From Riptortus pedestris (lineage: Eukaryota > Arthropoda > Insecta > Hemiptera > Alydidae), in assembly GCA_019009955.1 (NCBI GenBank), contig CM032230.1, forward strand, positions 19,023,501-19,087,500: a stretch of 64,000 nucleotides of DNA, written 5' to 3'. Both the position numbers and the translations under genes were made by a program. The notes below the pieces were generated by a model, which searched no databases, was not told the DNA's origin, and saw nothing but the letters and a program-made list of their open reading frames with translations. Shown here piece by piece: positions 1 to 11,396 of the stretch (within the stretch, counting starts at the first letter, position 1; every line of letters begins with the position of its first letter).

Positions 1-362
1 TGCATATTTGCCAAAAAAACCAATAGGAAACGAAATATCGCTATTTTTAATTTCAGGCCTCCCTTATAACCCCCACTCCTGTTCGTCTCAGAGAATATTA
101 ATATAGCCTAAAGTCTAAGTTGGGTTAGTAGTAATACACATACTAAGTTTCATAAAATTCGGTTCAGCCGTTTATGCGTGAAAAGGTAACAAACAAACAA
201 ACAAACAAATAAACAAACAAACAAATAAACAAACAAACAAACAAACAGACACCAAAGAAAAAAAATGCAGTTATGGTGTCTATGACATGTGAAACGAAAA
301 GTTATCGTGAAATTTCGCAAAAAAAATCAATGTACAGACAGAGGTTACAATTTTATATATAT
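1..362 (-). mobile_element. Helitron-like non-autonomous element (family B), 5' half
   Basis: This is the 5' half of the same family as the copy at 364-1376, in reverse orientation. Shared landmarks are the stretch around gcaggcctcccttataaccc, an (AAAC)n tract at about 187-247, and the terminal block ending in aggttacaatttta. The copy runs off the left window edge, so its 3' hairpin is not seen. It abuts the CTAG end of the next copy. Confidence 0.6.
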
Positions 363-363
363 A

Positions 364-1376
364 CTAGCTCAGATACCCGGCTTCGCCCGGGAATTCATTT
401 GAGGCTGAATGGTGATGGTATTTTTTTTTTGGCAAGGCTTTACTTTGCACAATATTTTGACATTTCCCCGTCCCAGTGTTTAGAGTTTATTATACCTGTC
501 GTTGCTATGGATTTGTTAATAATAAAATTAATATTTCATGTAAGACTTCACTGTCCTCCATATTGTCATATTTCCCGTCTCCTGTGCATTATGCATAGAT
601 TTGAATTATTAGAGAGATAATATTGACATACATTTGAATTAATTTTTTCAGATGAAGTACCTGGTAGTTCATATTGAAAAGAAGTGTTGAGCAAATTTCT
701 CTAAATAACAAAATAAACAACTTTTGTTATGTGCATATTTGCCGAAACCCCAATAGGAAATCATTATTAATTTCAGGCCTCCCTTATAACCCCCACTCCT
801 GCCCGTCCCTAGAAATGCTAGTATAGCTTATTATAATGAAGGCGTTAGTACTAATTCACATACCGAGTTTGGTTTAATTCGGTTGAGTCTTTTGTGCCAA
901 ATAAAATTGTAGACTCCCGCTATAGTTTTTAGCGTATAACTCATTTATACTTCCGTATACGGCAAAAGTGTATATAACAAAAGTTACTTTAAATTACAAA
1001 ATAAACAACTTTTGTTATGTGCATATTTGCTGAAAAAGCAATAGGAAACGAAATATCGCTATTTTTAATTTCAGGCCTCCCTTATAACCCCCACTCCTGT
1101 TCGTCTTAGAGAATATTAATATAGCCTAAAGTCTAAGTTGGGTTAGTAGTAATATACATACCAAGTTTCATAAAATTCGGTTCAGCCGTTTATGCGTGAA
1201 AAGGTAACAAACAAACAAACAAACAAATAAACAAACAAACAAATAAACAAACAAACAAACAAACAGACACCAAAGAAACAAAATGCAGTTATGGTGTCAA
1301 TGACATGTGAAACGAAAAGTTATCGTGAAATTTCGCGAAAAAAATCAATGTACAGACAGAGGTTACAATTTTATAT
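364..1376 (-). mobile_element. Helitron-like non-autonomous element (family B), full copy
   Basis: Read on the minus strand, the element ends in a GC hairpin (arms CCCGG/CCGGG, 375-390) followed about 8 nt later by CTAG (364-367). Hairpin plus CTRR is the classical Helitron 3' end. The 5' end is the block ending aggttacaatttta at about 1376, with a (TTTG)n tract just inside it. A segment of about 290 bp occurs twice in tandem inside the copy (landmark gttatgtgcatatttgc at 723 and 1015). No coding capacity is seen. Classification rests on end structure and on matching copies at 18.3-19.3 kb and 28.2-30.1 kb. Confidence 0.65.
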
Positions 1377-1721
1377 TTACATAGATAGATATAATATATT
1401 CCCAGTTTTGAACGGACCTCATTGAAATTACTAACTATTGAATGGACTATCTATAACTATTAAACGTTTTTTGGTAATTATGACAAAAGAAAAATAAGTT
1501 TCAACTCAATATGATGTTGAAAGTGTTATTCATGAAGCCTTGCGATAAAAATGCCATAATTATTCATTCAAGAATGATTTTCCAGGCTTCGCCGGATATC
1601 TTAGCTAGTGGCAATATCTTAGCAGTGATGTTGAAATAAATGATTGTTAATGCTCTAGCGGTCACAATTGTTTTTTGATCGGCACCAAACTTGATTTTTA
1701 AACGTTTTCTGTAAAGCAAAA

Positions 1722-2530
1722 AAGTCCGTCACGCAGGGGCTGCGTAAACTAAGCAGATCTCCCTCGTGAAGTTTAATAATAGATAAACCTGCATACCGCT
1801 ATTACACCACCGTAAATGTTAATTGAATAAATACAAACGGTAAATATGAAACTTTCCCCTGCCGGCGGGAAGCGTCTCAAATGTAAAAACAGGTCTGACA
1901 ACGGCAGTCCGGATGAAAAACAATGTACTATATCCAGTACTGTAATTTATAATGAATCAGAATAATTTTCATCTCAATATCAACGAAATTTTAGTAGTCC
2001 AAGAATTTAAGACCGGGGGAGGGGTGTCACAAAAAAATATTTGCATGTACCTCGTATAATAAAGGTCTCTGGAAAACAATATTTGGCATTTAAGCTTCGA
2101 ATATTGTGGTTTATTATATAACAGAGTATTGTTTCTGTAACACGAGTAGAAGTGGGGTTTACTGAAGGCTGAGTACTGAAAAATGCAAATATCTTGGTTA
2201 ATATTCAAGATAGAGAATAAATGTATATATCATTATTTATAGTTTTCAATTTTCAATAAGATTTATTATATCCATATTTTCGATCCGATTTATTAATGTA
2301 ATGGAGGTATTTCGAATATTCAAAACTCCCCCTCTAAACCCCCCCCCCCTGGTCCGATTTCAGCCGTTAACGAACTTGATCATTCTTTTTAATTAGTAAC
2401 GATCAAACCAAAATTGCGATCGCTAGAGTGGTAACAAACAAATATATGTATATGATCGATGGACATTTGAAGACAAATTTCGAAAATTGCTTCATTCTCA
2501 ATAGCTGATTTTCCTTAAGGAAAATCTGTT
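1722..2530 (-). mobile_element. HINE-A element (Helentron-like, non-autonomous), long form
   Basis: Reverse-oriented copy. It starts with the complement of the 3' terminus (aagtccgtcacgcaggggct, hairpin ACGCAG-GGG-CTGCGT) and ends near 2530 with a degenerate 5' terminus (gattttccttaaggaaaatc). Internal blocks are cggttaatattcaagatag and ccgatttcagccgttaacg. The family has matching subterminal inverted repeats, AGCAGATTTCCC at the 5' end and GGGAAATCTGCT near the 3' hairpin, as described for Helentrons and HINEs. The long (TA)n of other copies is reduced here to a short imperfect tract. Confidence 0.7.
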
Positions 2531-2549
2531 GAGACTCATTACCTTAATG

Positions 2550-3003
2550 GCTGAAATCCTACTAGTAGGACGGTGGGAAATTCCCGAAACTCTTAATATC
2601 ACCGTTTTTATGCGTCGGATAGAAAAGTTATATATACCTAATCTTAGAGCAAATGCATTGTTTGCGTGTTATGTACCTGTTTTCACTGTATAGATTATTT
2701 ATCGAGTTATTTGAATTTTTTAGTTTTCTACCTTCAGTAAACCCCACTTCTACTCTTGTCATATTAACAAGAAGTTGTTAAGTGAAGGGCTTTACAACCC
2801 TTAATACCAAATATTCTTCTCATTGAACTTTTACGTTTTGAGATTAATGCAAATATGTTCGGTTGACCCCCCCCCCTCTTTTTTTTGGATTACTAACATT
2901 TGAGTGATTGAGATAAATCTGATTCTGATTCATTTCAAATTACAGCACTAGCTTTAGTAAATTGGGAAATGTGCTGAGTTAACGTAGTGCCTGCTTGACG
3001 GAG
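2550..3003 (+). mobile_element. HINE-A fragment, 3' half, inverted relative to its neighbour
   Basis: Plus-oriented 3' portion of the HINE-A family, from the tgcgtcgga block near 2610 to the degraded 3' terminus (gggaaatgtgctgagttaacg, then gcctgcttgacgga) near 3000. It directly follows the minus-oriented copy at 1722-2530, giving a head-to-head arrangement. No coding content is seen. The remainder to 3490 holds nothing I recognise. Confidence 0.5.
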
Positions 3004-3490
3004 GTTTGTTCTACAAGTTGATCATAATGATTGTTATGTTATGATGCAGACTAGTTGCCATGTTGTAATCCGAGGAAAGCTGAAAGGCGAGGAATACTTT
3101 CTACAAGACGTAGCTAACTGGATGACTGTTATTAGATTCTAGTCGGCTGCTTTCTGTTGAGAAATTTAATAAGTAGAACCAGAGCTAAATTTCATATCCC
3201 TTACCTTCACTCAGCCTAAGTTCATTTCTTCAATTATGGAGCTTCAGTCAAGAGATATCTCGTAGTTCTAGCTCCTTCCTGATTAATGTATAGTTACTGT
3301 TCCTCAGATTTTGAAATGGAAATTTTAAGTTTTTAATGGATGTACAAAATTGCCTTACCAAATCAGTTTCATTTTATTAGGATCAGTAGTTGAGGTCCTG
3401 ACCGACACTGCATACAGAAAAGCTAATCTTGTTTCTCTCCCAACACCACCAAAAGCCCATTGTATTGGGTACACTACACCCTTCAACTTA

Positions 3491-5042
3491 AGGTCCGGGA
3501 CAAAAAGATAGCCCACCCTATATTTTTTCTCTTAATCATTTTTAACTATTGATATAATTTGTATTTATTAATATGTAGTGTATTCTGCTCAAATTTGAAC
3601 CGATGATCAATCTAATAGGAGTCGGAAAAAAATAATTTGTAAGAATTAATAAATAATACTTGATTTGGGGTAAGAAAAAAAGATAGCACAGTGAACAATA
3701 ATAATAAAATCCTTTATTAAAAATACGTTAAAAGAATACAAATGAAAATTCAATATCCTGCATACGCACTACCTTTTTCTAATGCAGAAATCTTACGATT
3801 TGAAAGTGAGTTAAAATGGCGACGAATCAACTCTTGAGGTAGTTTGGTCCACTCCTCCTGAATTGTTTTTTTTAATTCTTCAACGCACTCAAATTGTCGG
3901 CTCCCACTGTAAACACTTCTAGCAAGATGTCCCCATACATTTTCGATGATACTTAAGTCCGGGGAACGAGCCGGCCAATCTATAATTCTGATCCTTCCTT
4001 TTCTAAAAAATTCTTTTGCATCTTTCGCCGTATGAACTGGAGCATTATCTTGTTGAAAAATTACGTTCTCTTTAGGAACAAGTTCAAAATATTTTTGTAG
4101 TTGGTTTTCTAACAAATTAACATATTGCTGACTGTTCATTCTACCATAAATAAGCACGATATCAGTTTTGTGATCATAGCCAATGCCTCCCCATATCATG
4201 ACGCTGCCTCCTCCCATTTGCCTCTTGGAAAACATTTTTTCTTCTTTCCGTAGATCATGGTAATAGTGAGCCCAGCCATCACGACCGTCGAGGTTGAATT
4301 TTTTTTCGTCGGTGAACAAGATTTCTTTCCACTCGTCTTTCCATTGGACATGTTCACGGGCAAACTCCTTACGCCTTTCTTCATGCGCCATGCTTAGAGG
4401 TGGCATACCTTTCATTTTCTTTCTTTTGATGTGAGGAGCTTCACGAATGATCCTCTGGACGTTTTTCAAATTCGTCACTACACCAGCTCTAGCCGCAATT
4501 TGACTGGCCGTTAATCATGAGTTGGATGCAACCCTTAAAATTGCTCGTTTTTGCCGTGTTGTTAAAGCCGGCGGCCTTCCAGAAGATTTCTTTGTCCCAT
4601 AGCTTTCTGGAGACTTCAAAAAATTTAAAATCACTTTTCTACTCCTACTGGTATTTTTTGAAATATCGGAAATACAAAACCCTCGATTTTTCATTCGCTG
4701 AATGATATTTTTTTCACCTGGTGATAATGATTTTGCTCGTCCCATCTCACTAAAATAATGTTAACAACTTAAAAGAATAAACAGAACTGGATTAGCCTTG
4801 TCTACTCAGAGGGATTTGATTTTCTTTGTAAAGAAACAATAGGTGTGCTATCTTTTTGTCTTACCCCAAATCAAGTAATAATATTAATTCTCACAAGCTG
4901 TTTTTCCTACCTCCTTAATTCTTAATGGATCCTTAATCCTTAATGAATCCTTAATTCTTAATGAATCCTTAATCATTTAATCCTTAACCCCTATTGATTA
5001 AGAGAAAAAATATAGGGTGGGCTATCTTTTTGTCCCGGACCT
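3491..5042. mobile_element. Tc1-like DNA transposon, near-complete, IR/DR ends
   Basis: The element is flanked by TA on both sides (3489-3490 and 5043-5044), the Tc1/mariner target duplication. Outer inverted termini begin aggtccgggacaaaaagata. A second pair of inverted repeats lies inside (3651-3696 and 4830-4885) and repeats the AAAAAGATAGC core in direct orientation with the outer one. Each end therefore carries two transposase-binding-like repeats, the IR/DR arrangement known from Sleeping Beauty-type elements. The length of about 1.55 kb is normal for Tc1. The transposase is on the minus strand and lost only one codon to a stop. Confidence 0.9.
3750..4745 (-). pseudogene. Tc1 transposase (DD34E), one in-frame stop
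   Basis: The frame runs from ATG at 4745 to the stop at 3750, 331 codons, the usual Tc1 length of about 340. A single TGA at 4515-4517 interrupts it after about residue 76; the next residues continue as LTASQIAARAG in the same frame. An N-terminal helix-turn-helix region is followed by a GRP-type hinge (SSGRPPAL). The catalytic triad is visible as D in FTDEKKFNLDG, D in IFQQDNAPVHTA, and E in IIENVWGHL. Exactly 34 residues separate the second D from E, giving DD34E. The DDE core is intact. The protein would excise and reinsert the element at TA sites in the nucleus. Only the nonsense codon argues against activity. Confidence 0.92.
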
Positions 5043-5158
5043 TAGTGTTTTCTTTTTAGTTCTCATCCATCTCTACGTGAAGTCCTTAACCGCCAATGAT
5101 CATAGATTTTTTTAGTTTGTCACTAGCACACATTTGCAATAAGATTCCAAACAAATTT

Positions 5159-5163
<5 letters not shown>

Positions 5164-5218
<55 letters not shown>

Positions 5219-5877
5219 GTGTGTATATATTTGCCTGTTTCCGCTCTAGCGGTCGCAATTTTTGTTTAATCGTTACGAAACTGGTTTATGTAAAAAGAAA
5301 GATCAAGTTCGTTAACGACTGAAATCGAACTGTGTGGGGGGGGGGGGTGTTTCGAAAATTCTTAATATCTCCGTTATTATGCGTCTGATCGAAAAGTTGT
5401 GTAGAAGCACTTTTATTGCAAATGTAATGTTCTAATAAATGTTATGTACATTTATTCGTTATCTTTAATAACCTAGACTAGAATAATATCCACTGGAGAA
5501 AAAATATATAAATAAATAACCGTACTTTTACCTTACCTCTTTTGATTTTTTAACCTTTTTTTTTTTTTTTTTGGTTTTTATAAGGTGGCTTTAACTTTAA
5601 TATTTTAGTATTATAACAAGAAAATGTGTGAATCGCTTAAATTGCGACACACCTAAATAAATAATATCTGCGATATTTGTGTTTTTTTTAGTTTTTGGCC
5701 TTCAGAGTAAACTATGTCATACCAGCAATTATTTGTTGTGTTATGTAATACTTTCTTTATTTGTAGCCTAAATAACAAATATTTTTCTCATTGAATTTTT
5801 TCGTCATGAGATAAATGGAGATACTTTACGCACGTGGGAAATCTGTTTAGTTAACGCAGCCCCTGCGTAACGGACTT
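5164..5877 (+). mobile_element. HINE-A element, 5'-truncated, with (TA)n
   Basis: A (TA)n tract (5164-5214) is followed by the conserved block tgtttccgctctagcggtcg, the poly-G region (5335-5347), and the 3' terminus with GGGAAATCTG and hairpin ACGCAGCCCCTGCGT ending CGGACTT. The 5' half is missing; the sequence left of the tract is unrelated. No coding content. Confidence 0.7.
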
Positions 5878-6930
5878 TTTTATGTTCCGCTTACGAAAAA
5901 AAACGTTGATTACTGCCATTAAAAAAATTAAGGTTTTAATTGATATAAGTTTAGGAAAATAATGTGATATAATAATCTTTTAATGATGGAGGTTCCTATT
6001 TATTTAGTTAGTTGTATATCCGAGGTCTCATGAAGTTCGTGATCTTTTTCGAATTAACAAATATTGGACATTTTTTTTAGCGTTAATTTACAGTCTGGAT
6101 TGTCGGGTCCAATATAAAGCCTTATACTCTACAAATTTATAATTAGTACTTTACAATATGCTAAGTCACTGTCATGAGACCAAGTTCTATCACAGTGCCT
6201 TCTGGCAAAACAACCACCATTATTAATAACATTTTCATCACTCGGATTGGAAAGTAGATACTTTCGATACCAGCTGGGAGATAGGAAAGCTTTTACAGAT
6301 CTCAAAATTTAGCGGGAGGTCAAGTGACAACATATGACTTTACACGCCTAGGGACGAAAGTTTTCGACTCTAGGCGTGTAAAGTCATATATTTGTCACTT
6401 ACCCCTAAATAAAGTGTTTTTTATGATGTCTACGGTGAAGCAGCTGTTACCGATAATGGAAATATTAATTATTAAAAGATTCACGAGTTAAAAACCGCCT
6501 TAATATGCGTTTTTGCCTCGTCATGAAAAGTATTGTACATTACTCGTACAGAAAGTGACTTTACGATGCTCGATCGAAACACGATCTCGCAACGTAAAGT
6601 GCCACTTTCGGCCCTAGTAACGTAATATACTATTACATGTTACAAAGTGTATTAAACAGTTAAGATAACATTAAAACCGAGATACTCGTACATATTATGT
6701 CATATATATCATGGCGTATGATGGTGGTGATCAAGTTTATTGCGACTTGGGGAATCTAAAGTCGCAACTTCTAATATTGTATCTATTCGTTGGAGTAGTT
6801 GACACTTGACCTTGGCTGCCTCTGAGCTTCATTAAGCACGGTGTGTCGCATGCCTTCTAAACAGAGCCTAGTAAAGGTTCCTAAATAAAGGGCAGGAAGA
6901 TTCCATCCTCCTTAAAATGCCTTGGCCTTT
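5878..6930. other. Unassigned stretch containing one long hairpin
   Basis: I see no gene here. The only distinct structure is an inverted repeat with arms at about 6322-6351 and 6370-6400 (core gactttacacgccta), nearly perfect over 28-30 bp with an 18-bp loop. A weaker inverted pair follows at 6549-6603. These could be ends or hearts of a small foldback element. Confidence 0.4.
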
Positions 6931-7112
6931 TAGCAGATTTCCCTTAAAGGAAATCAGCTATTGAGGTTGAACTAATGACGAGGTTTTCAGGAAAAAAAAA
7001 AAAAATCAAATGTCATCTATTAGGTAGGAGCTAACTTAATAGATGACGAAAAAGAACAGTTCAACTTTTTATATGTCTGTTATCGCTCTAGCGATCGGAG
7101 CTTTGGTATGAT
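6931..7112 (+). mobile_element. HINE-A 5' end without a (TA)n expansion
   Basis: Starts tagcagatttcccttaaagg and reaches gtctgttatcgctctagcga with only 'tttttatat' where other copies carry long (TA)n. The copy stops soon after this point. It is useful as a picture of the family before microsatellite growth. The sequence from 7113 to 7615 holds nothing I recognise. Confidence 0.6.
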
Positions 7113-7615
7113 ATCCCGGAATGTAAGCCTCTATATTCAGAGTTCAATATATTTCTTAACAAGAGACATTTTATACGTTAAAAAATGGGAGGTAGTCTTT
7201 ACTCCTATCTTGGATGTTTATTTACTGTGGTTAAAGATTATTGAACCTATAATCAAATCTTGGGTATGATTCTCCTAAATGGAAGTCTCTGTACGCAGAT
7301 ACACAGTATATTTTTCTATATACAATATAAAATATTTAACTACACATAATAATTCAATATTGATATTTAGTAAATAACATTATTTAATCTGAGTCATCAT
7401 CTTCTTGGTTACTGCTTTCTGAATCTATATTCCTCGGTAGATGTTGACAGTTCGCCTAGTTGTTAAATATACTTCTGAATCTTTACATCATCATATCTAA
7501 ATTTTTTTACTGGTGAGAATTTTTCGCTTAGACGATATGAGAGGTTCAGAAGTCAATAATAAAATTCTCATTAAATCAATATTAGAGCTTACTCTTGAAC
7601 ATTTGCGAGTGTGAT

Positions 7616-8748
7616 TTAATCGGTTTTCCTCACTTCTTTGTGTCTTGCCACAATTGCATCTTCAGACAACTGTACAATGGGCAAGGAAAAGGAAGCGATT
7701 ATTTCACGTCCATGAATTAAAATTTTGTGGACACTGCTAGGCACATAAAACCAGTCGTATGAAGATAGATATCGGTCCCTAGTTTCGTCCAATAACAACT
7801 ATCTAAATTTATGGGATAACCAGCGGCCAACACCCTCAGAATAATGGAGAACTGTACAATTAACTCTTTGCTTACACCGGTAATCTCGGAACCAAGATCA
7901 GGGTTTGAAAAAAAGTGCCTTGGCGTATTTCCGTCATTCGTTGAGCCATATCCTGGTTTTGGTTTGTCAATCAATAAGCCCATTTTTGTTTTAAATTCAG
8001 TTTGAATTCGTTTTTTGTTAGCCTCTACAATTTCCTTATGTTCGGTCCCTTGAATTTGGCATTTTTTATAGGTAGTCTGTAGCCTATGTGCAGGATGCAT
8101 TCCAAGAAACTAATCCAGCTATGCAGTGTTGACAGCCCGAAGCGCTATTGCTTCTCATCAGATTTAGTACATTTTCAGAGTTCATATCTTTTGGCGTAGC
8201 CTTACAAATAAAACACCTAGATGTGGCATTTGTGTCAGACAATATGTTACAAATACTACCGTCTATCATTGTGAACAACATCTCGAAATTAATGCTACAC
8301 CTTTGACCGCTTTCTAATGTAAAATCGTAAGTCCGAAGCTGGCTAATTGAATTTTTAGCCGTCTCTTCCACATCACGCACTAGTTCAGGTGTTTCTTTTT
8401 TAAAAATAAATTTTATGGGCCTGCAATAATGGGTGGAAGATGGACGCGGATTGACCCGCACATCTTTTCCATTACACACTTCCACCAATTTTAATGGCAC
8501 TAAAGCTACTAATAACAAATATTCATCAGTGTTTGATGCATAACTTCAGTTCCTTAGAAAATTTTTCTTGCCATACGATTTTTATTATACTCTCCGATGT
8601 TAGTTGTAGAAGTTCCTGCAAGTTTACTGAATCAGAAATTTCATTGGCTGTAATCTGCGTTGGAAACAGAGTATTTTTATAATAAGGATCAATAAGAAGG
8701 CCAAGTCCTCTATTGTTTTTTAATGTAATGCAGAGTGCACTTTCGGAG
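7616..8748 (-). pseudogene. Degraded protein of an arthropod repeat family, possibly RAG1/Transib-like transposase
   Basis: Three minus-strand frames (8748-8084, 8100-7717, 7798-7616) join by two frameshifts, and there is one stop near 8515. The upstream part reads LFPTQITANEIS and LQELLQLTSESI. The middle has FTMIDGSICNIL followed by a C-x2-C pair (CFICKATP). The last part has STNDGNTPRHF, SVHKILIHG and LSEDAIVARHKE. I recognise the layout from repeat-borne arthropod proteins without a standard name. Order and spacing (Asp, then Cys pair, then GNxxR, then VHKxLxHG, then an SE-A-x-x-NK-like block) recall the RAG1/Transib core, whose last catalytic residue is a Glu in a similar context. That assignment is inference. 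The likely N-terminal part lies at 9606-9842. Confidence 0.55.
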
Positions 8749-9329
8749 TCAACGCTCCATTCTCAGTGCCTGCTGACAAACACAAACCTCGAGTTAATTT
8801 AACATTCACAGCATGGCCAAAGGCAAAATAAACAACAGTCATAAAAACAAACACAATATAAATAGTAAAAACAATGTTAATTCTTAAAACTAGTCAACTA
8901 ATAAAAATATAAAATCTAATCACTAGTCAACTACTAAAATTAAAGCCAAAACAATAAAAAATCTAATATCAAGTCAAATAATAAAAGCAAACCAACGATA
9001 AGCACATATCAAAAACTATAAATAAAATTAAAAACTAAGAAACTACCTAAATTCCAGATTTATATGGAAAGCATATCACAGTGGGTGGGAACCTCTGAAA
9101 TACAACCCAGAGGAAGTGTAAGAGAGATCTAAAAAATAAACAATAACACCCTATACTAATAATAGAGAGGAGATGTAGAAGGTATTAATTAAATTGATTA
9201 AAGCTGCGCTGCCTGGACCATGATCGCCAGGCGACTGAACATCTGTCCCCGTAGAGAAGACAGGGCCCCGTCACCGACATGTCGCAGCCTTGCCACCTCC
9301 TCCTTACTATTATTCCCATCTCCATTCGC
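8749..9329. other. No recognised gene; AT-rich then GC-richer
   Basis: From 8820 to 9060 the sequence is A-rich and featureless. From about 9200 it becomes GC-richer and probably belongs to the 3' part of the Penelope-like fragment on the minus strand. No terminal repeats were seen. Confidence 0.3.
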
Positions 9330-9578
9330 CTATCTGTCCAGCCTTATATGCAGCCTCTCAGCCGTATTTAATCTTTTGCCCTTCTTTTCCTCATACAGCA
9401 ATTGATACTTTATGGTGGACATGTCATGGCCCTCTTTTCTGGCGTGTGCGGAAAACTCAGTGTCGCGAGTGATGTGCTCCTTAAGACGCGTCCTTATCTT
9501 TCTACCTCTTTGCCCCACATAAGAGGCATCCCGTGCACGAGATCCTATACACGCCAGATCTGTCGAGGGTGTCCACAT
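9330..9578 (-). pseudogene. Penelope-like element fragment, GIY-YIG endonuclease
   Basis: The reading frame contains SYVGQRGRKIRTRLKEH, matching the core of the GIY-YIG nuclease at the C terminus of Penelope-like retroelements (usual form YVGQTGRxLxxRxxEH). It continues with FSAHARKEGHDM, matching the family's conserved HxxxxGH segment. The first GIY part and the reverse transcriptase are absent, so this is a 5'-truncated relic. It sits between two parts of the unnamed transposase-like gene and may be the insertion that split it. Confidence 0.6.
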
Positions 9579-9605
9579 AGTCCTGAAAACGGGACAAACA
9601 ATTTT

Positions 9606-9842
9606 TCAGGGACCACTTGATTTTTTAGCAATATCGGCAGCAAATGCTAGCTCAGCAGATGTCTTATTTTCTAATAGCTCTTTTACCCTCCTCTTTTTTG
9701 TTTTTAATAATGATGATTCTTCGAAGGGTGTCCGTGGCCTTCCTCTTAAAGTACTTGGTCCATGCTGCCTAAAAAAACTATGTCTTGGTCTTAGCATAGA
9801 TAATTTTTGAACTTTTTGTTGAGGCCAAGAAGCATTTCCCAA
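9606..9842 (-). pseudogene. N-terminal fragment of the unnamed transposase-like protein
   Basis: A 78-residue frame reads LRGRPRTPFEESSLLKTKKR, a GRP motif followed by a Lys/Arg-rich run, then SAELAFAADI. The GRPxxPF...KxKRR layout is what I remember at the N terminus of the same repeat family as 7616-8748. Both pieces are on the minus strand in the correct order, separated by the Penelope-like fragment. The link between them is inference. Confidence 0.4.
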
Positions 9843-11154
9843 ATAAAATTTTTTGCAATCCCTTCGGGATTCTTTTAGTTTATTTTGAAAATAAAGTTCC
9901 TTGGAATACCGAGGTCAGCCAGGATGCCTCTGTATTTCCTGCATATTTCCCCCGGTACTAGTGGCTCTTCTATTTTAAGATGCAAACATTTTTGTGTGAT
10001 TTTTCATGATATTTTTGTTCCGTAATATGTTTAACTGAGAGACTTGATCCATGGGTACCCGTGCCCGTTTTATCTCATGTTAGAGCATGAAGTACTGTTA
10101 AAGTTGTCAACTCCTTTCAGCCCTTTTATCTTCACGTTTTTTAGTTTTGATTTTAACCTGTCATTTGTCTCGCAAAGTGGTTCTGTAGATCCTTTCCGTT
10201 TAGTTTAGAGTTTACGCGTATCTCCTATAATAAAGGCATCTTGAGTTCAATATTTAGTATTTAAGCTTAGAATAAAGAGGTTCATGATGTAAAAAGTATC
10301 CCAAATATCTCTTTTAATATCCATTACAAAGAAAATATGCATTTTAATTATGATAGGGTTGAAACATTGTATAGAATCAACCTTATTGCAAATTGAATTA
10401 CCTACAAATGTTATCATTTATCTATATATATATATATAAATTGTAATCTCTGTCTCTACATTTTTTTTTCGGGAAATTTCATGATAACTTTATATTACGA
10501 GTGTTTGAATGAATGCAAAACGGTAATGTGAAATCTTATAATCAGTTTTAATAACCAACGGAAAGAGTCTGAATTGTAAACAAACAGTTTTGGATATCTC
10601 TCAGAGCTGAACAGATAGATAGAAATATTCTTCACCAGAAAGAAAAACAATTACTGAAATATATCTGAATATAACATTAATTTTATTGAAAACTATTTAC
10701 TGTACTGTAATTGATATTGAATCAAAATATACGAATACATACAATATATACTAATCAAATATCTGTAACCCAAGTGAATAAGTGGTTAAGTCGGCCAGTG
10801 AGTAAGTGGACTTATAACCACTTATTCACTGGTACACCAGATATATACTAACAGAGTATAGTGACATGAATAGAAGCGGGGGCTTACCGAAGGCTGAAAA
10901 TCGAGATTTGCTGGTCCTGGCTAATCGTAATTGCCTAGGAAATTGTTAAATCTAATGAATTATTTGTCTAAAATAATGATTTATTTCTTGAAAAATAATG
11001 ATTCTACTTTGTACCCCCTCCCTCCTTCATATTTTCTTTCTTTTTCGTCTTCGTTTTCAAGCAGAACGAGGTGACGTATACCTACATCAATGGGTGGAAA
11101 TCTTATCTATTGCGTTTGTACACTGCACGATTTTCGAAAAACCTCTTCAAAAGT
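9843..11154. other. No gene recognised; repeat fragments and one hairpin
   Basis: Contains a 5'-end fragment of Helitron family B (10437-10490, attgtaatctctgtctctaca), HINE-A-like internal blocks (for example 10860-10960), and a palindrome with arms at about 10759-10791 and 10810-10846 (core agtgaataagtggtta). No coding region is supported. Confidence 0.4.
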
Positions 11155-11197
11155 GTGTCACGCAGGGCTGCGTAAACTAGCAGATTTTCCGATCGCT
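11155..11197 (-). mobile_element. HINE-A 3' terminus fragment
   Basis: Reads tcacgcagggctgcgtaaac followed by tagcagatttt, the reverse complement of the HINE-A 3' hairpin and its adjoining subterminal repeat. Only the end is recognisable. Confidence 0.5.
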
Positions 11198-11396
11198 TGG
11201 AAGACGCTCTAGTAATGCCATCTTACTATATATTCAACGGAAGGACCAAAAAGGTCATACACCTCCACTCTTAATACTATTACAAACTACTTTCGGGGCG
11301 AACCGTCCCATCTTCAGTGCTCTAGAGTTGGTCTCGCCGGAGATGTCGGCTCAATAGGGCCTCCACCAGCCAGCCCAAATCCAGAGTTACTATATA

